From Pyrinomonadaceae bacterium (GTDB taxonomy: Bacteria; Acidobacteriota; Blastocatellia; Pyrinomonadales; Pyrinomonadaceae), in NCBI GenBank assembly GCA_025922875.1, contig JAICGZ010000027.1, positions 1-33,699 on the forward strand: 33,699 bases of DNA. Reading direction: 5' to 3'. Positions within the stretch are counted from its first letter, which is position 1, and every line of letters starts with the position of its first letter. The position numbers were made by a program, and so were the translations under genes. Below the pieces are notes generated by a model. The model searched no databases. It was not told the origin of the DNA and saw nothing but the letters and a program-made list of their open reading frames with translations. Of the stretch, positions 8,753 through 17,479 are shown piece by piece.

Positions 8753-9372
8753 CAAATGCCCGTGATCCCCTTTTCGACAAACTGCTGCCGCATCATCTCG
8801 CGTGCGCGAAATAGACGGTTCTTGACGGTGCCCAGCGGCAATCCCGTTACTTCGACAATCTCTTCATAGCTGAGGTCTTGTGAGTGGCGGAGAATAATCA
8901 GCTCGCGGTAATTGGCTGGGAGTGCCCTCACGACGGATTCGATCTCGACTCGCCGTTCCTTGCGTTCGCTTTCCTGTTCCGGACTCAAACGGCCGCTTTC
9001 AACCGGCAGATCGTACTGATCGCCTTCCGGCCCCATCACCAGCGACTGCTCTCGAGTCGCATTGCGGCGTAGGTGATCGACGGCTGAGTTATGGGCGATC
9101 TTGTAGATCCAGGTTGAAAACTTAAACTCCTCGCGATAGCGCCTGAGGGAACTGTAGACTTTGATGAAGATCTCCTGGGTTAGATCGAGAGCGGATTCGT
9201 AGTTGCCGACCATGCGGTAGACGTAGGCTGAGATAGGGCGCTGGTAACGGCGAACGAGTTCTTCGAAACTTCCTTCAACACCACTGACCGCAGTGGCAAC
9301 GAGCTCGCGGTCGGTGGCCGCGGTCAAATCGCGAGTAAAAGCACGGGAAACGGACGAGGCAGCAAGATTCAT
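8752..9372 (-). CDS. ECF-family RNA polymerase sigma factor (RpoE-like)
   Basis: A 206-residue extracytoplasmic-function sigma factor. Region 2 is at about 40-105 (RYQRPISAYVYRMVGNYESA, then LTQEIFIKVY and FSTWIYKIAHNSAVDHLRR), the part that melts the -10 element. Region 4 is at about 145-198 (LPANYRELIILRHSQDLSYE, then GLPLGTVKNRLFRAR), the -35-binding helix-turn-helix. No region 3 is present, as expected for the ECF class. It is the first gene of the cluster with the anti-sigma factor and probably directs RNA polymerase to envelope genes, perhaps including the downstream receptor cluster. No clear Shine-Dalgarno is visible upstream of the ATG. The promoter region contains a GAAAC/GTCGA pair with spacing too short for a standard ECF site. 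Confidence 0.94.
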   Translation of the reverse strand: MNLAASSVSRAFTRDLTAATDRELVATAVSGVEGSFEELVRRYQRPISAYVYRMVGNYESALDLTQEIFIKVYSSLRRYREEFKFSTWIYKIAHNSAVDHLRRNATREQSLVMGPEGDQYDLPVESGRLSPEQESERKERRVEIESVVRALPANYRELIILRHSQDLSYEEIVEVTGLPLGTVKNRLFRAREMMRQQFVEKGITGI

Positions 9373-9425
9373 AATAAAGGGGTGTTACGTTCGACTAAAA
9401 CGGATTGTTTCAGGCTCTTAGGTCA

Positions 9426-9495
9426 GTTTCCCGCAAAGGCGCAAAGATGCAAAGAAAGGCTTTAACTTGGCGTCCTTTGCGCCTTTGCGGGAAAC
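9426..9495. repeat. Perfect 21-bp inverted repeat, CAAAGGCGCAAAG family
   Basis: Arms GTTTCCCGCAAAGGCGCAAA (plus one further G; 9426-9446) and its exact complement (9475-9495) surround a 28-base loop that itself contains more CAAAG/CTTTG sequence. It sits between the PilM-like gene end (9498) and the sigma factor start, both minus strand, so it could terminate the secretion operon. A degenerate arm is present near 571-598. Confidence 0.9.
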
Positions 9496-9497
9496 TC

Positions 9498-10448
9498 TCA
9501 CCAAGAGAGCGTCGCTAAGCCGGCTGGGGCGGCGATCGAATCAAAATTGAAGTCGCGACTCGGCAACTGTAATCCTAAGTCCTCGGCTTCGAGAGGCCGC
9601 AAGTCTCCGCCGGTCGTTTCGTTAACGATCTCGCTCGCTCGTTGCTTAGTGATGCCCTCGCCAATAATCATCAGGCGCGTCAAGCCCCGGGGGTCCGATC
9701 CCCCTTCGGAAGTCGCGCTGCGGTCACGGTAAAACAGTAGCAGTCGATAAAACTCGTCCTCAAACTCCTCGTGGGTGCACGTAACCGTGCGCACGATCAG
9801 CGGATGCTTGTCGCGAAAGATCACGCCGGTGAAACCCTGACTCGACCCGCTCAGCAACAACGAATCGCCTGCCGTGCCGTTTCGCACCAGCCACTGAGCT
9901 TCACCCAGATGCCGCGGCAGGATCAACCCCGCTCGCCATCCCAACGACTCGAGCACCTTCTCGTATTCGGCGAGGATTGCTTTCTTGACGGCAATGACCA
10001 GATAACGGTCACGCCCCTGCGCATCCCTTTGCAAGCGCTCTTTGGAAATAGAGAGCTCTTCAAGCGTGGCTCCGAAACCTCGCTCCACTTTCCATTTCAG
10101 TACTTCCTGAAGTTCGGCAGCCGATTGCGACTGGCTCTCCATCGTCAACACGAGCGTTCTGGTGGTCGCTTCGGGCAAACTCAAGGACCAGCGTTTTTGT
10201 CGCAGTAGACCCGCGCTCGTTGCCAGTTCAGCAAGCACGCTTGCGAGTTCAGCGGTATTCTCGATGTTCGGCTCGTCAAAGCCCGGCCGGATCAGGGACT
10301 CAGCGATGTTGAAGGTGGCGGCGCGTCGCAGCTTGCAAACCGAACCTTTGACAGGCTCGAGTTGAACTACGGAAGCAACACCCTTTTCCAGTCCGATAGC
10401 TGTTGCGGGATACCAGGGATCGATGAGTCGTGAAAGAAGGTTAGGCAT
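9498..10448 (-). CDS. PilM/GspL-like cytoplasmic assembly protein
   Basis: A 316-residue protein that resembles the actin-fold PilM/GspL cytoplasmic module of type IV pilus and type II secretion systems. Visible features are an N-terminal AIGLEKGVASVVQL strand-turn-strand (first phosphate-binding loop position), LLRQKRWSLSLPEATTRTLVL, LQEVLKWKVERGFG (the helix pairing segment seen in PilM), and a later nucleotide-fold strand (LLLSGSSQGFTGVIFRD). PilM links the ATPase to the inner-membrane PilN/PilO pair; neither partner is found in the window, so they may be missing, elsewhere or replaced. It is the last gene of the minus-strand secretion cluster, 84 bases after the pseudopilin pair, with repeat sequence between. 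The Shine-Dalgarno is weak. The assignment is by pattern and context. Confidence 0.75.
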   Translation of the reverse strand: MPNLLSRLIDPWYPATAIGLEKGVASVVQLEPVKGSVCKLRRAATFNIAESLIRPGFDEPNIENTAELASVLAELATSAGLLRQKRWSLSLPEATTRTLVLTMESQSQSAAELQEVLKWKVERGFGATLEELSISKERLQRDAQGRDRYLVIAVKKAILAEYEKVLESLGWRAGLILPRHLGEAQWLVRNGTAGDSLLLSGSSQGFTGVIFRDKHPLIVRTVTCTHEEFEDEFYRLLLFYRDRSATSEGGSDPRGLTRLMIIGEGITKQRASEIVNETTGGDLRPLEAEDLGLQLPSRDFNFDSIAAPAGLATLSW

Positions 10449-10450
10449 TA

Positions 10451-10530
10451 CCGATTTTCAATTGCCGATTGCCGATTTTGAGTATCTACGCGAAACACCA
10501 ATTGGCAACCGGCAATTGGCAATTGGCAAT
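10451..10530. repeat. Heptamer-type repeat, ATTGGCA/ATTGCCG family
   Basis: The gap between pseudopilin and PilM-like genes is made of head-to-tail 7-base units: ATTGCCG-type on the left (10459-10477) and ATTGGCA-type on the right (10501-10530). The two halves are largely complementary and could fold into a long stem. The units are imperfect. This differs from the CAAAG family nearby. Confidence 0.8.
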
Positions 10531-10532
10531 AT

Positions 10533-10940
10533 TTACCACTCGCTGTACGGCGTTCCCTCAGTTGATACTTCTGCGGAGCTGCTGTGAACGTCGGTTATGC
10601 CTTGTTCGCCTTGCAGCGAGTTGGGATCCTCTCCAGTGGTAAGGGCCCAGTCCTTTTGTCCGGTGAAGGGATCGACCGGAATTTCGCGCATGTAACCCCC
10701 ACTGACAAGGTCATCAAGCGATTGCGGCAAGCGACCTTTGTCAGCCGCAAACTGATCGATCAACGAACGCATTTTGCGCAGATCGTCTTTCAGCACCGTC
10801 TCGCGCGTGTGCATGATCGTCTTCTGGTACTGCGGCAAGGTGATAGCGGCGAGGATGATGATGATCGAAATCACGATCATCAACTCCAGCAACGTAAACC
10901 CTGCAGTCTTCACTCTACCAATCACTGTACTTCTCTCCAT
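10533..10940 (-). CDS. GspG-like major pseudopilin 2
   Basis: A 135-residue type II pseudopilin. A short leader precedes the prepilin peptidase site G-FTLLELMIVISIIIILAAI: glycine, methylated phenylalanine and Glu5. A GspG-like globular domain follows, with the signature PVDPFTGQKDWAL and a C-terminal YSEW. The protein should be cleaved by a prepilin peptidase and assemble into a short periplasmic pilus. The reading frame overlaps the preceding pseudopilin by 26 bases. ATG at 10940 has no clear Shine-Dalgarno, but GTG at 10925 has GGAGAG seven bases upstream, so the true start may be 10925, giving a very short leader. It appears to be a paralogue of the upstream pseudopilin, since both share the PVDP-x-TG-x-x-DW motif. 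Confidence 0.9.
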   Translation of the reverse strand: MERSTVIGRVKTAGFTLLELMIVISIIIILAAITLPQYQKTIMHTRETVLKDDLRKMRSLIDQFAADKGRLPQSLDDLVSGGYMREIPVDPFTGQKDWALTTGEDPNSLQGEQGITDVHSSSAEVSTEGTPYSEW

Positions 10941-11523
10941 TCAAAGCTGTTTCTTTCGACTTCGACCGCACGTCGAAAACATTTTCACCGCCCCAGGATC
11001 CCGCGTCGTGTGTGTCGTACGACGATCGCAGTTCCCAATCCGCCTTGCCCGTCATCGGATCGACGGGCAAGCCGCGCAAGTAAACCTTCTGTTTAGTCGA
11101 TAACTCGCCGCCAACTTCCGTTGCATTCACGCCCTGCTGGCCACGACCACCCATCGAACCTCTCGGCATCACGTTGACTCCGTTGACGAGCGTTTCCAGA
11201 TCCGGTGGATAGTGATCCGGATTGTCGACTCCAAACATCGTGCAATCACTGATGACTACCTTGCTGCGCGGATCGATGAACGAGTTCTGCTGTTGTTGTG
11301 CCTGCTGCTGCGGCGTCAGCGCGACTCCGGTACAAACCATTCCGACCGTATCACGATGAAACTCGTCGATCGCCGTGCGTATCTGGCGCAACGTATCTCG
11401 CAGTTGCTGTTCCTTTTGCCGCTTGACCGAAACCTTCACGAGCGGCAGCACACCCATCGTCAGGATAGTCAACACGGTGATCGTGATCACCAGTTCGATT
11501 AATGTGAAACCTTTCTGCTGCAT
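10915..11523 (-). CDS. GspG-like pseudopilin 1, with Gln-rich insert
   Basis: A 202-residue pseudopilin. A six-residue leader (MQQKG) precedes the cleavage site G-FTLIELVITITVLTILTMG, with Glu5 present. The globular part has the helix QKEQQLRDTLRQIRTAID, then an unusual Gln-rich and Gly-rich insert (about 65-130; QQQAQQQQ and GGRGQQG), then the GspG signature LPVDPMTGKADWE and an end YSDW, the same as in its neighbour. It is longer than usual for GspG (about 140-150), mainly because of the insert. The start at 11523 is chosen because AGGAAG lies upstream and the leader is short; an open frame upstream to 11568 is not needed. It follows the secretin and precedes pseudopilin 2. Confidence 0.9.
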   Translation of the reverse strand: MQQKGFTLIELVITITVLTILTMGVLPLVKVSVKRQKEQQLRDTLRQIRTAIDEFHRDTVGMVCTGVALTPQQQAQQQQNSFIDPRSKVVISDCTMFGVDNPDHYPPDLETLVNGVNVMPRGSMGGRGQQGVNATEVGGELSTKQKVYLRGLPVDPMTGKADWELRSSYDTHDAGSWGGENVFDVRSKSKETALNGEKYSDW

Positions 11524-11553
11524 TTGCTTCCTACGTTCGCAACCCGCAAAAAA

Positions 11554-11601
11554 GCACAAAAAGCACAAATCAGAAAAGCCAAACTGTTGCGCTTTTTGTG
11601 C
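11554..11601. repeat. Inverted repeat GCACAAAAAGC between pseudopilin and secretin genes
   Basis: Perfect 11-bp arms at 11554-11564 and 11591-11601 with a 26-base spacer, extended by further AAAGCACAAA sequence. It belongs with the other AAAG-rich intergenic elements. It sits inside an apparent operon, so it may attenuate or process the transcript. Confidence 0.7.
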
Positions 11602-11620
11602 CTCTTCGTTGCCGAACCGT

Positions 11621-14311
11621 CTACTGCTTGACGGTTGCTGTTCCCTGAACCACCTGCGACGTCACATCGCGCGCGTCGGTGGCGACAAGGTGTAACGTCT
11701 CCTTCACGAACATCAGCGAGGCATCGCCTGCACCAATCGCTTCGACATCGATAAAGAGCAATGGTCCGGCTCCTTTGAACGACGCCTTGCCATTCAGACT
11801 CGAGATCGATATCAAGCAGGTGCCTGATGCATCGATGGACGGTGTAAAGAGCGGCGCAGTTTCTCCCGATGTCGGGAGGATGCTCCCCGCCGTCAATCCA
11901 TGGACCTTCACCACTTTAGGATTAAACTTCAAAGCCAGCAATGCAAGGCTTAGAGACACATCCGAGTTCAACTGAATTGCATAACGCCGTTTCTCGCCGA
12001 CCTTCATCACGTCGCCTTGAGGCAACAGGCTCAGTTGCGCTACACGCGTGCCGCTCAGTTTAGTTTCAAGTGACTTAGTAGCATCGAGTGACGTTTCGGC
12101 TGCTTTTGGCAGCGCAGTCAAGACTGCATTCTGAGTTCCCGCAGTACCGGTGTTCACTGCAGCCACAGCCGCGGCGGCCTGGTCGGTAATCAGCGATTTC
12201 GGAGCAGGAACGAACGAAGGCAGCTCTTCCACCGTCGCGGGCTTATTGTTCGCAGCAGTCAACGCCGCGGGCTTGTTTTCAGCCGTCGCGGGTTTGGCCG
12301 CAGTCGATTGGGCCGGCGCCGGTGCAGGTGTGAATGTTAGTGGCGCCCCCGCAGGTGGAGGCAGATTAACCGGTGTTGTGTTCTGTGCCGTTGTCTCACC
12401 CGCTGCTTTCACCAATGGCGCATCGGGAAGTTGCAACGCGACGTTTCGCGGCAGCGTGCGCGCGGCGGCAATCTGTTCTTCACGATCGGCTTCACGAATC
12501 ATTTCAGCGAGCGATCCAGTCGTCGGCGATTGCAACGTTCCGCTGGGCCGCATCTCTTCGTCTCGCGGAGTCACTGCAGGAGCACGGAGCACGCGTGGCG
12601 TCACCGAGATCACGATATCGATCTGTCGATTGTCACGCGTTGGCGAAGTGAACAAACGACCAAGGATTGGCAGGCCGCCGAGGATCGGCAGGCCTTGCCG
12701 GCCATGGGTCTCAACATCCTGAGAAACGCTGGCCAGCATCATGGTCCGATTGTTTTGCACGCGCGCGGTGCCGGTGATGGTGCGTTCAGTGAAGGTCGGC
12801 GTTAAGGTACTCGCGCCGAGAACATCTTTCGATTCGATGTTCATCTTCACCTGCACGTCGAGATTCGGAAACACCTGCGGCGTAAACTTCAACGTGAGAC
12901 CCGTTGGCTCGTAGTTGATGACCGGAAAGCCGCCACTCGGAAAAGGATTCCCCGAGTTGGGCACTGGCGTTCCGGTTTGTATACCGAACGGAAAGGCCTG
13001 CGCAGTTTGAACGGGCACGCGCTGACCGATACGAGCGGTCGATTCTTCACCGTTGAAAGCATGCACCTGGGTCGAAGCGATCAGTTTCGTGTTGTTCTTG
13101 CTTTGAAAAGCGGTCAGGACTGACTGCGGTATCACGAGCGCAGCGGCGAGCGCGGTTGGAGTTAAGACACCGAGATTGACGCCGCGACCTTGCGAACTAT
13201 TCACTACGGCGTTATCAGTCAACAGCGCGAAACCAGGTGAACCTCCAATACTGAACACACCGTTAGAGCCCGGTGTTCCAATCTGGTTACCAAACTGAAG
13301 CAGATCATTTTTCGAGACTTCATAGATGCTGACGTCCATCACGACTTCAGCGCGATCCTTGTCGATACTCTGAAGCAGGTCGCCAATCAGGCGCACGTTT
13401 TCAGCAGTGTCGCGCACAGTCAAACTGTTGGTGGCATCGTCAGGAACGACGATCGTCTGCGGACGACCAACCGACGGCGGAATTGCTTGTTGGACCAACG
13501 TACGGGCGTCAGCCGGTTTCATATTTGAAAGGAAGAACGTGCGCAGGACCAGTTGCTGGTATTGTGGACGACGAGCCTGGTCGGCGACGAGGATCGTCCT
13601 GCGGCTGAGTTTCTGGAAGAAGAGTCCTTCCTGCAGAAACACATAATCGAGCGCCTGCGCCGTCGTGACGTCTTTCAAACTGATATCGACCGGACGTGAT
13701 TGCGCGAACGATTGGCGGTCGAAGATCACGTTGAGATTGAGCTGCTCCGCAAGACTGCGAATCAGCGTCTTGAGATCGCCTTTGACGTCAATGACACGAA
13801 GCTGTTGTTCGCGAGGAGTGACGAACTCCTGCCCCTGGCCGTTTGCAGTCGAGCCGTTTGAAGGTGTGCCGGTGCCTTCAGACAAGTCACCGTTCTTCGC
13901 TCCATTGGGAGCCGATCGACCTTCCTTCACGGCCTGCATTCGCAGCATGCGCTCCATCTCCGAAACCGCGAGCTCATTCACCGGATCGTACCCGTAGGCC
14001 TGGCGGAAGGCGTTGTAAGCGCCGACGAAATCCCCCCGCTCAGCGAGCGACCTCCCTTGTTGCATGTAGGTTTGCGAGGCGTTGAAACTCGCGCGCCGGA
14101 AATGGAGTTGATACTCCATGTTCGACGGGTCGGCAGCCACTGCGAGCGTAAACTCCTGGGCCGCTTTGTCCCACTGCTGCGCCTCTTCGTACTGCATGCC
14201 GCGCTTGAAGTTCTTTTCCCCTTTTTTGCCAAAGGCGGTCACTGGCAGCGACAACAAGCTAATGGCAAGAACAAGAGAGATGAGTGTTCGGATTCTATTG
14301 TTGTTTTTCAT
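11621..14311 (-). CDS. Type II/IV secretin with N-terminal TPR-like and C-terminal cohesin-like domains
   Basis: An 896-residue outer-membrane secretin (GspD/PilQ class). A signal peptide (about 1-27) is followed by TPR-like helices (33-125; GMQYEEAQQWDKAAQEF). An STN/N0-type domain is at about 170-245 (LRVIDVKGDLKTLIRSLAEQ), an N1-like domain at about 255-320 (LSNMKPADARTLVQQAIPPS), and the secretin core at about 405-575 with the typical GLPILGGLPILGRLF loop and VISVTPRVLRAP end. After a long Ala/Pro/Thr-rich linker (580-750) comes a beta-rich cohesin-like domain (about 755-896; ALLALKFNPKVVKVHGL), a fusion seen in some secretins of this phylum as far as I recall. It forms the outer-membrane exit channel for the secretion or pilus machine whose other parts are encoded beside it. 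Confidence 0.92.
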   Translation of the reverse strand: MKNNNRIRTLISLVLAISLLSLPVTAFGKKGEKNFKRGMQYEEAQQWDKAAQEFTLAVAADPSNMEYQLHFRRASFNASQTYMQQGRSLAERGDFVGAYNAFRQAYGYDPVNELAVSEMERMLRMQAVKEGRSAPNGAKNGDLSEGTGTPSNGSTANGQGQEFVTPREQQLRVIDVKGDLKTLIRSLAEQLNLNVIFDRQSFAQSRPVDISLKDVTTAQALDYVFLQEGLFFQKLSRRTILVADQARRPQYQQLVLRTFFLSNMKPADARTLVQQAIPPSVGRPQTIVVPDDATNSLTVRDTAENVRLIGDLLQSIDKDRAEVVMDVSIYEVSKNDLLQFGNQIGTPGSNGVFSIGGSPGFALLTDNAVVNSSQGRGVNLGVLTPTALAAALVIPQSVLTAFQSKNNTKLIASTQVHAFNGEESTARIGQRVPVQTAQAFPFGIQTGTPVPNSGNPFPSGGFPVINYEPTGLTLKFTPQVFPNLDVQVKMNIESKDVLGASTLTPTFTERTITGTARVQNNRTMMLASVSQDVETHGRQGLPILGGLPILGRLFTSPTRDNRQIDIVISVTPRVLRAPAVTPRDEEMRPSGTLQSPTTGSLAEMIREADREEQIAAARTLPRNVALQLPDAPLVKAAGETTAQNTTPVNLPPPAGAPLTFTPAPAPAQSTAAKPATAENKPAALTAANNKPATVEELPSFVPAPKSLITDQAAAAVAAVNTGTAGTQNAVLTALPKAAETSLDATKSLETKLSGTRVAQLSLLPQGDVMKVGEKRRYAIQLNSDVSLSLALLALKFNPKVVKVHGLTAGSILPTSGETAPLFTPSIDASGTCLISISSLNGKASFKGAGPLLFIDVEAIGAGDASLMFVKETLHLVATDARDVTSQVVQGTATVKQ

Positions 14312-14443
14312 GACTTCTACTCGGTTCGGGAGGTGGAAAGTTTAGCGGCCTAATAATGCCGCCGCGACGCCTAAAGTGCAAGATCAGAACAGCCAATTTC
14401 TGTACACGCCGGGTGGATTTTTTGGTTCCGCTGAGAATCTGAA

Positions 14444-14472
14444 ATAAGTCCTATCGGACGTATAGGACTTAT
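14444..14472. repeat. Inverted repeat ATAAGTCCTAT, TAGGTCCTAT-like family
   Basis: Perfect 11-bp arms (14444-14454 and 14462-14472) around a 7-base loop, in the 210-base gap between gspE and the secretin gene. Another member of the same sequence family lies at 22237-22265. The rest of the gap shows no gene. Confidence 0.75.
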
Positions 14473-14521
14473 ATGACCTATTAACTGCCGGGAAACTGCT
14501 GCCGAGAAAAGGCAGACCTTG

Positions 14522-16219
14522 CTATTTGCCTGCGCTGAGCTCTTCGACAAATGTGACGCGATTGATTTCGTGCAAGGTCGAAATCCCGCTGAAAACCTTC
14601 TGCAGGGCCGACTCTCTCAAACTCGTTAACCCTTCGGCCTCCGCCGCGCGCCGGACTTCGGAACCCGGCCGCCGTTCTACAATCATTTCGCGGATATTAT
14701 CCGACAAATCCAGTAATTCGTGAATAGCAGTTCGACCGCGGTAACCAGTGTGGTTACAGGCGTCGCAACCGACGTTCATGTAGAAAGGATTGTGACGGAA
14801 AGTATCCGGTTCAAGTCCCGATTCGGCCAGTTCAACGTCGCTTGGATGATAGAGCCGCTTACAATAAGGACACAGCATCCGGATCAGGCGCTGAGCCAGA
14901 ACGCAATTGAGCGACGACACGAAATTGTAAGGCTCGACACCCATGTTCAAAAACCTGCCAATCACGTCGATCACATTGTTGGCGTGAACAGTCGTGAAGA
15001 CGAGGTGCCCCGTCAACGCCGATTGAATCGCGATCTGCGCTGTTTCGGTGTCGCGAATCTCACCCACCATGATCTTGTCCGGATCGTGACGGAGAATTGA
15101 ACGCAGACCACGATCGAACGTGAGTCCTTTTTTCTCGTTGACCGGAATCTGTGTGATGCCGTGCAACTGATACTCAACCGGATCTTCGATCGTCACGATC
15201 TTGTCTTCTTCATTCCGGATCTCGTTCAACGCGGCGTAAAGAGTGGTCGTCTTGCCTGATCCGGTTGGACCAGTGACGAGCACCATGCCGTAAGGCTCCG
15301 CGATGTAACGGCGGAACTTGCGCAAGTCCTCTTCCGCGAAACCCACAACGTTCAAATTCAGGTTTTTGAACTCTTCGTTGATCTGTTCTTTATCGAGAAT
15401 ACGAATGACCGCGTCTTCACCATGGATCGTCGGCATGATCGAGACACGGAAATCGACGTTGCGTCCTTTGTAACGAACTCTGAACCTGCCGTCCTGCGGC
15501 ACGCGACGCTCGGCGATGTCGAGCTCAGACATGACCTTGATACGCGAGATCAGCGTCTGGTGATAAGCAAGATCGATTGGATCGACTTTGGCGTAGAGCG
15601 CTCCGTCGATTCGGTACTTGACCTGGACCTCTGTGTCGCGAGTTTCAATATGAATATCTGACGCGCGCGATTCCATCGCGTTGTAAATGATCGTGTCGAC
15701 GAGTTTGATGATCGGCGACATGTCGGCGTCAGTCGCCAGACGATCGAGATCGAGTACTTCCTCGCCATGCTCGGTTTCTTTTACCAGCGAGATGCGAAAA
15801 CCTGAGGCCGCTTCCTGTAGCACGCGCTGCGTGGTGTCGCCTTTTCGCAGGACGACTTCCACCGCGCCTGCTGTGGCGACATGCGGAATAATGCGAGTGC
15901 GAAGCGTGCTGGAAAGTTCGTCCAAACGCTCGAGATCAGTGGGATCTGCCATCGCAATGTGCAGACCTTTTTTATCGCGCTTGAGCGGTACGAACTGATG
16001 CCGGACCATTAAATCGACAGGCACTTCCGCAAACAGGTCATAGTCGATGGGCGACTCGCGATCGGGCGGCAGCAGATCGACAAACGGCAAGCGGTAACGG
16101 CGCGCCAGTTCTTTCGCCGCTTTCATCTCGGGGGGCACATGCTCTTCGGCGTGGCCGTTTTCACCAACCGGCGGCACGGGCCTGACAACCGGTTCTTCGT
16201 TTTCTGAAATCTGTTTCAT
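14522..16219 (-). CDS. gspE: Secretion/pilus assembly ATPase GspE/PilB
   Basis: A 565-residue hexameric cytoplasmic ATPase that powers pseudopilus extension. An N-terminal GspE/MshEN-type domain (about 30-145) is followed by the N2 domain (about 165-290, with ESRASDIHIE) and the RecA-like core. Walker A is GPTGSGKT at 317-324, the Asp box VTIEDPVEY at 342-350, Walker B and flanks at 375-391 (ILRHDPDKIMVGEIRD), and the His box TGHLVFTTVHAN at 403-414. A tetracysteine zinc site (CPYC at 450-453, CDAC at 485-488) supports the GspE/PilB rather than PilT branch. The stop is followed by 210 bases before the secretin start. No Shine-Dalgarno is obvious at 16219. gspF ends 18 bases upstream. Confidence 0.96.
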   Translation of the reverse strand: MKQISENEEPVVRPVPPVGENGHAEEHVPPEMKAAKELARRYRLPFVDLLPPDRESPIDYDLFAEVPVDLMVRHQFVPLKRDKKGLHIAMADPTDLERLDELSSTLRTRIIPHVATAGAVEVVLRKGDTTQRVLQEAASGFRISLVKETEHGEEVLDLDRLATDADMSPIIKLVDTIIYNAMESRASDIHIETRDTEVQVKYRIDGALYAKVDPIDLAYHQTLISRIKVMSELDIAERRVPQDGRFRVRYKGRNVDFRVSIMPTIHGEDAVIRILDKEQINEEFKNLNLNVVGFAEEDLRKFRRYIAEPYGMVLVTGPTGSGKTTTLYAALNEIRNEEDKIVTIEDPVEYQLHGITQIPVNEKKGLTFDRGLRSILRHDPDKIMVGEIRDTETAQIAIQSALTGHLVFTTVHANNVIDVIGRFLNMGVEPYNFVSSLNCVLAQRLIRMLCPYCKRLYHPSDVELAESGLEPDTFRHNPFYMNVGCDACNHTGYRGRTAIHELLDLSDNIREMIVERRPGSEVRRAAEAEGLTSLRESALQKVFSGISTLHEINRVTFVEELSAGK

Positions 16220-16237
16220 AAAAACGTAACGACTTAA

Positions 16238-17479
16238 TCAGCGAGCGCCGGTAACACCTGCTCCGCTCGAGATTGATTGGATGATCGGGAGGTAAATTGC
16301 CAGCAGGATCGTCACTACGACGCCACCCATGACGACAAGAATCGCAGGCTCAAGCGTGGTCGTCAACTGCTCCAGGCGCACCTCGGATTCCGCATCGTAG
16401 AACACCGCCACTTCGTCGAGCATCTCACGCAAACTGCCGGATCGTTCGCCAATGCCAATCATGTCGATGGCGAGCGGCGGCATCCAGCCTGCTGTCTCCA
16501 GACTTTCAGTAAATGATCGACCCTCACGAATCATCGGCAGAATCGAGGAGCTGCGGCGCCGCAGTTCGAGATTCGTGATCGACTCGGAAGCGATTTCCCA
16601 CGACTCGACTAAGGTGATACCACCGGCCAGCAACGTTGCCAACGATCGAGTTGCCTGGGCGACGGATAATTGCACGGCGAGACTTCCGGCCAGCGGGATC
16701 TTTAATATTAACTTGCTGATCTGAAGTTTCCCGGCCGGCGTGCGCGACCAGACGAACAACAGCACAGACCCGCCGATTATCAGTGGACCAAACCAAAGCA
16801 CGTTTGTCGACAACCAACGCGAGATGCCAACGACGATCTGAGTCACTGTCGGCAGTTCGTTGCCGAATCCTGCGAAAAGCTCCGACATTCGCGGCACAAC
16901 GTAAATAGTCAAAAACGTGACCATGCACGCCGAAGCGAAAAGCAAAAACATCGGATACGCTAACGCTCCGCGAATTTTTCGACGCAACGCGACGTTGCGC
17001 CTCATGTACAGCACATAGCGACTCAATACTTCGTCGAGCGCGCCCGAGCGTTCCCCCGCGAGAATCGATGCCGTGTAGATTCGTGGAAAGATCCCGCCCT
17101 GCGAAGCAAAGGCTTGCGATAGTGCTGCACCGCCGCGGATCTGATCCTCGACGTCGCCCAGCACAGCTCGCAGTCGTGAAGACGCTGCTCGTTTTCGCAG
17201 CATCGAGATCGCCTGGAGAATAGGAATACCCGCGCGTACCAGTGCCGCAAGTTGTTGATTGAAAAGTAAAAAATCGTTTGCTTTGACGCGCGGATGACCA
17301 CCCGGACGGCCAAATTGCGTCAGGGCGGAGACGCCGGAAGTTCGCGGCGGAGTGACGTTAAAGACGCGAAAACCTTCGCGCTCGAGCCGTGCTCTTGCTT
17401 CCTGCACACCTGTGGCTTCGACGGTGCGAGTCACAACCTCGCCAGCAGGGGTTCCTAATCTACAGATAAACTCAGCCAT
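16238..17479 (-). CDS. gspF: Inner-membrane platform protein GspF/PilC
   Basis: A 413-residue platform protein of the type II secretion/type IV pilus machine. An N-terminal soluble region (EFICRLGTPAGEVV, then ARARLEREGFRVF) precedes two tandem GspF domains: about 70-195 (LLFNQQLAALVRAGIPILQA) and about 270-395 (SVAQATRSLATLLAGGITLV). Hydrophobic segments are at about 175-195, 220-245 and 375-400. It docks with GspE and the pseudopilins and is thought to rotate subunits into the pilus. It is the first gene of the minus-strand secretion cluster, starting about 125 bases from the divergent O-methyltransferase. The Shine-Dalgarno is poor. Confidence 0.94.
   Translation of the reverse strand: MAEFICRLGTPAGEVVTRTVEATGVQEARARLEREGFRVFNVTPPRTSGVSALTQFGRPGGHPRVKANDFLLFNQQLAALVRAGIPILQAISMLRKRAASSRLRAVLGDVEDQIRGGAALSQAFASQGGIFPRIYTASILAGERSGALDEVLSRYVLYMRRNVALRRKIRGALAYPMFLLFASACMVTFLTIYVVPRMSELFAGFGNELPTVTQIVVGISRWLSTNVLWFGPLIIGGSVLLFVWSRTPAGKLQISKLILKIPLAGSLAVQLSVAQATRSLATLLAGGITLVESWEIASESITNLELRRRSSSILPMIREGRSFTESLETAGWMPPLAIDMIGIGERSGSLREMLDEVAVFYDAESEVRLEQLTTTLEPAILVVMGGVVVTILLAIYLPIIQSISSGAGVTGAR

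Noticed and set aside
9373-9420. Possible ECF autoregulatory promoter before the sigma gene
   Set aside because: GAAAC and GTCGA are only about 11 bases apart, too close for a normal ECF promoter.
10451-10530. Possible CRISPR array
   Set aside because: Units are 7 bases without spacers, so the pattern is a heptamer repeat.
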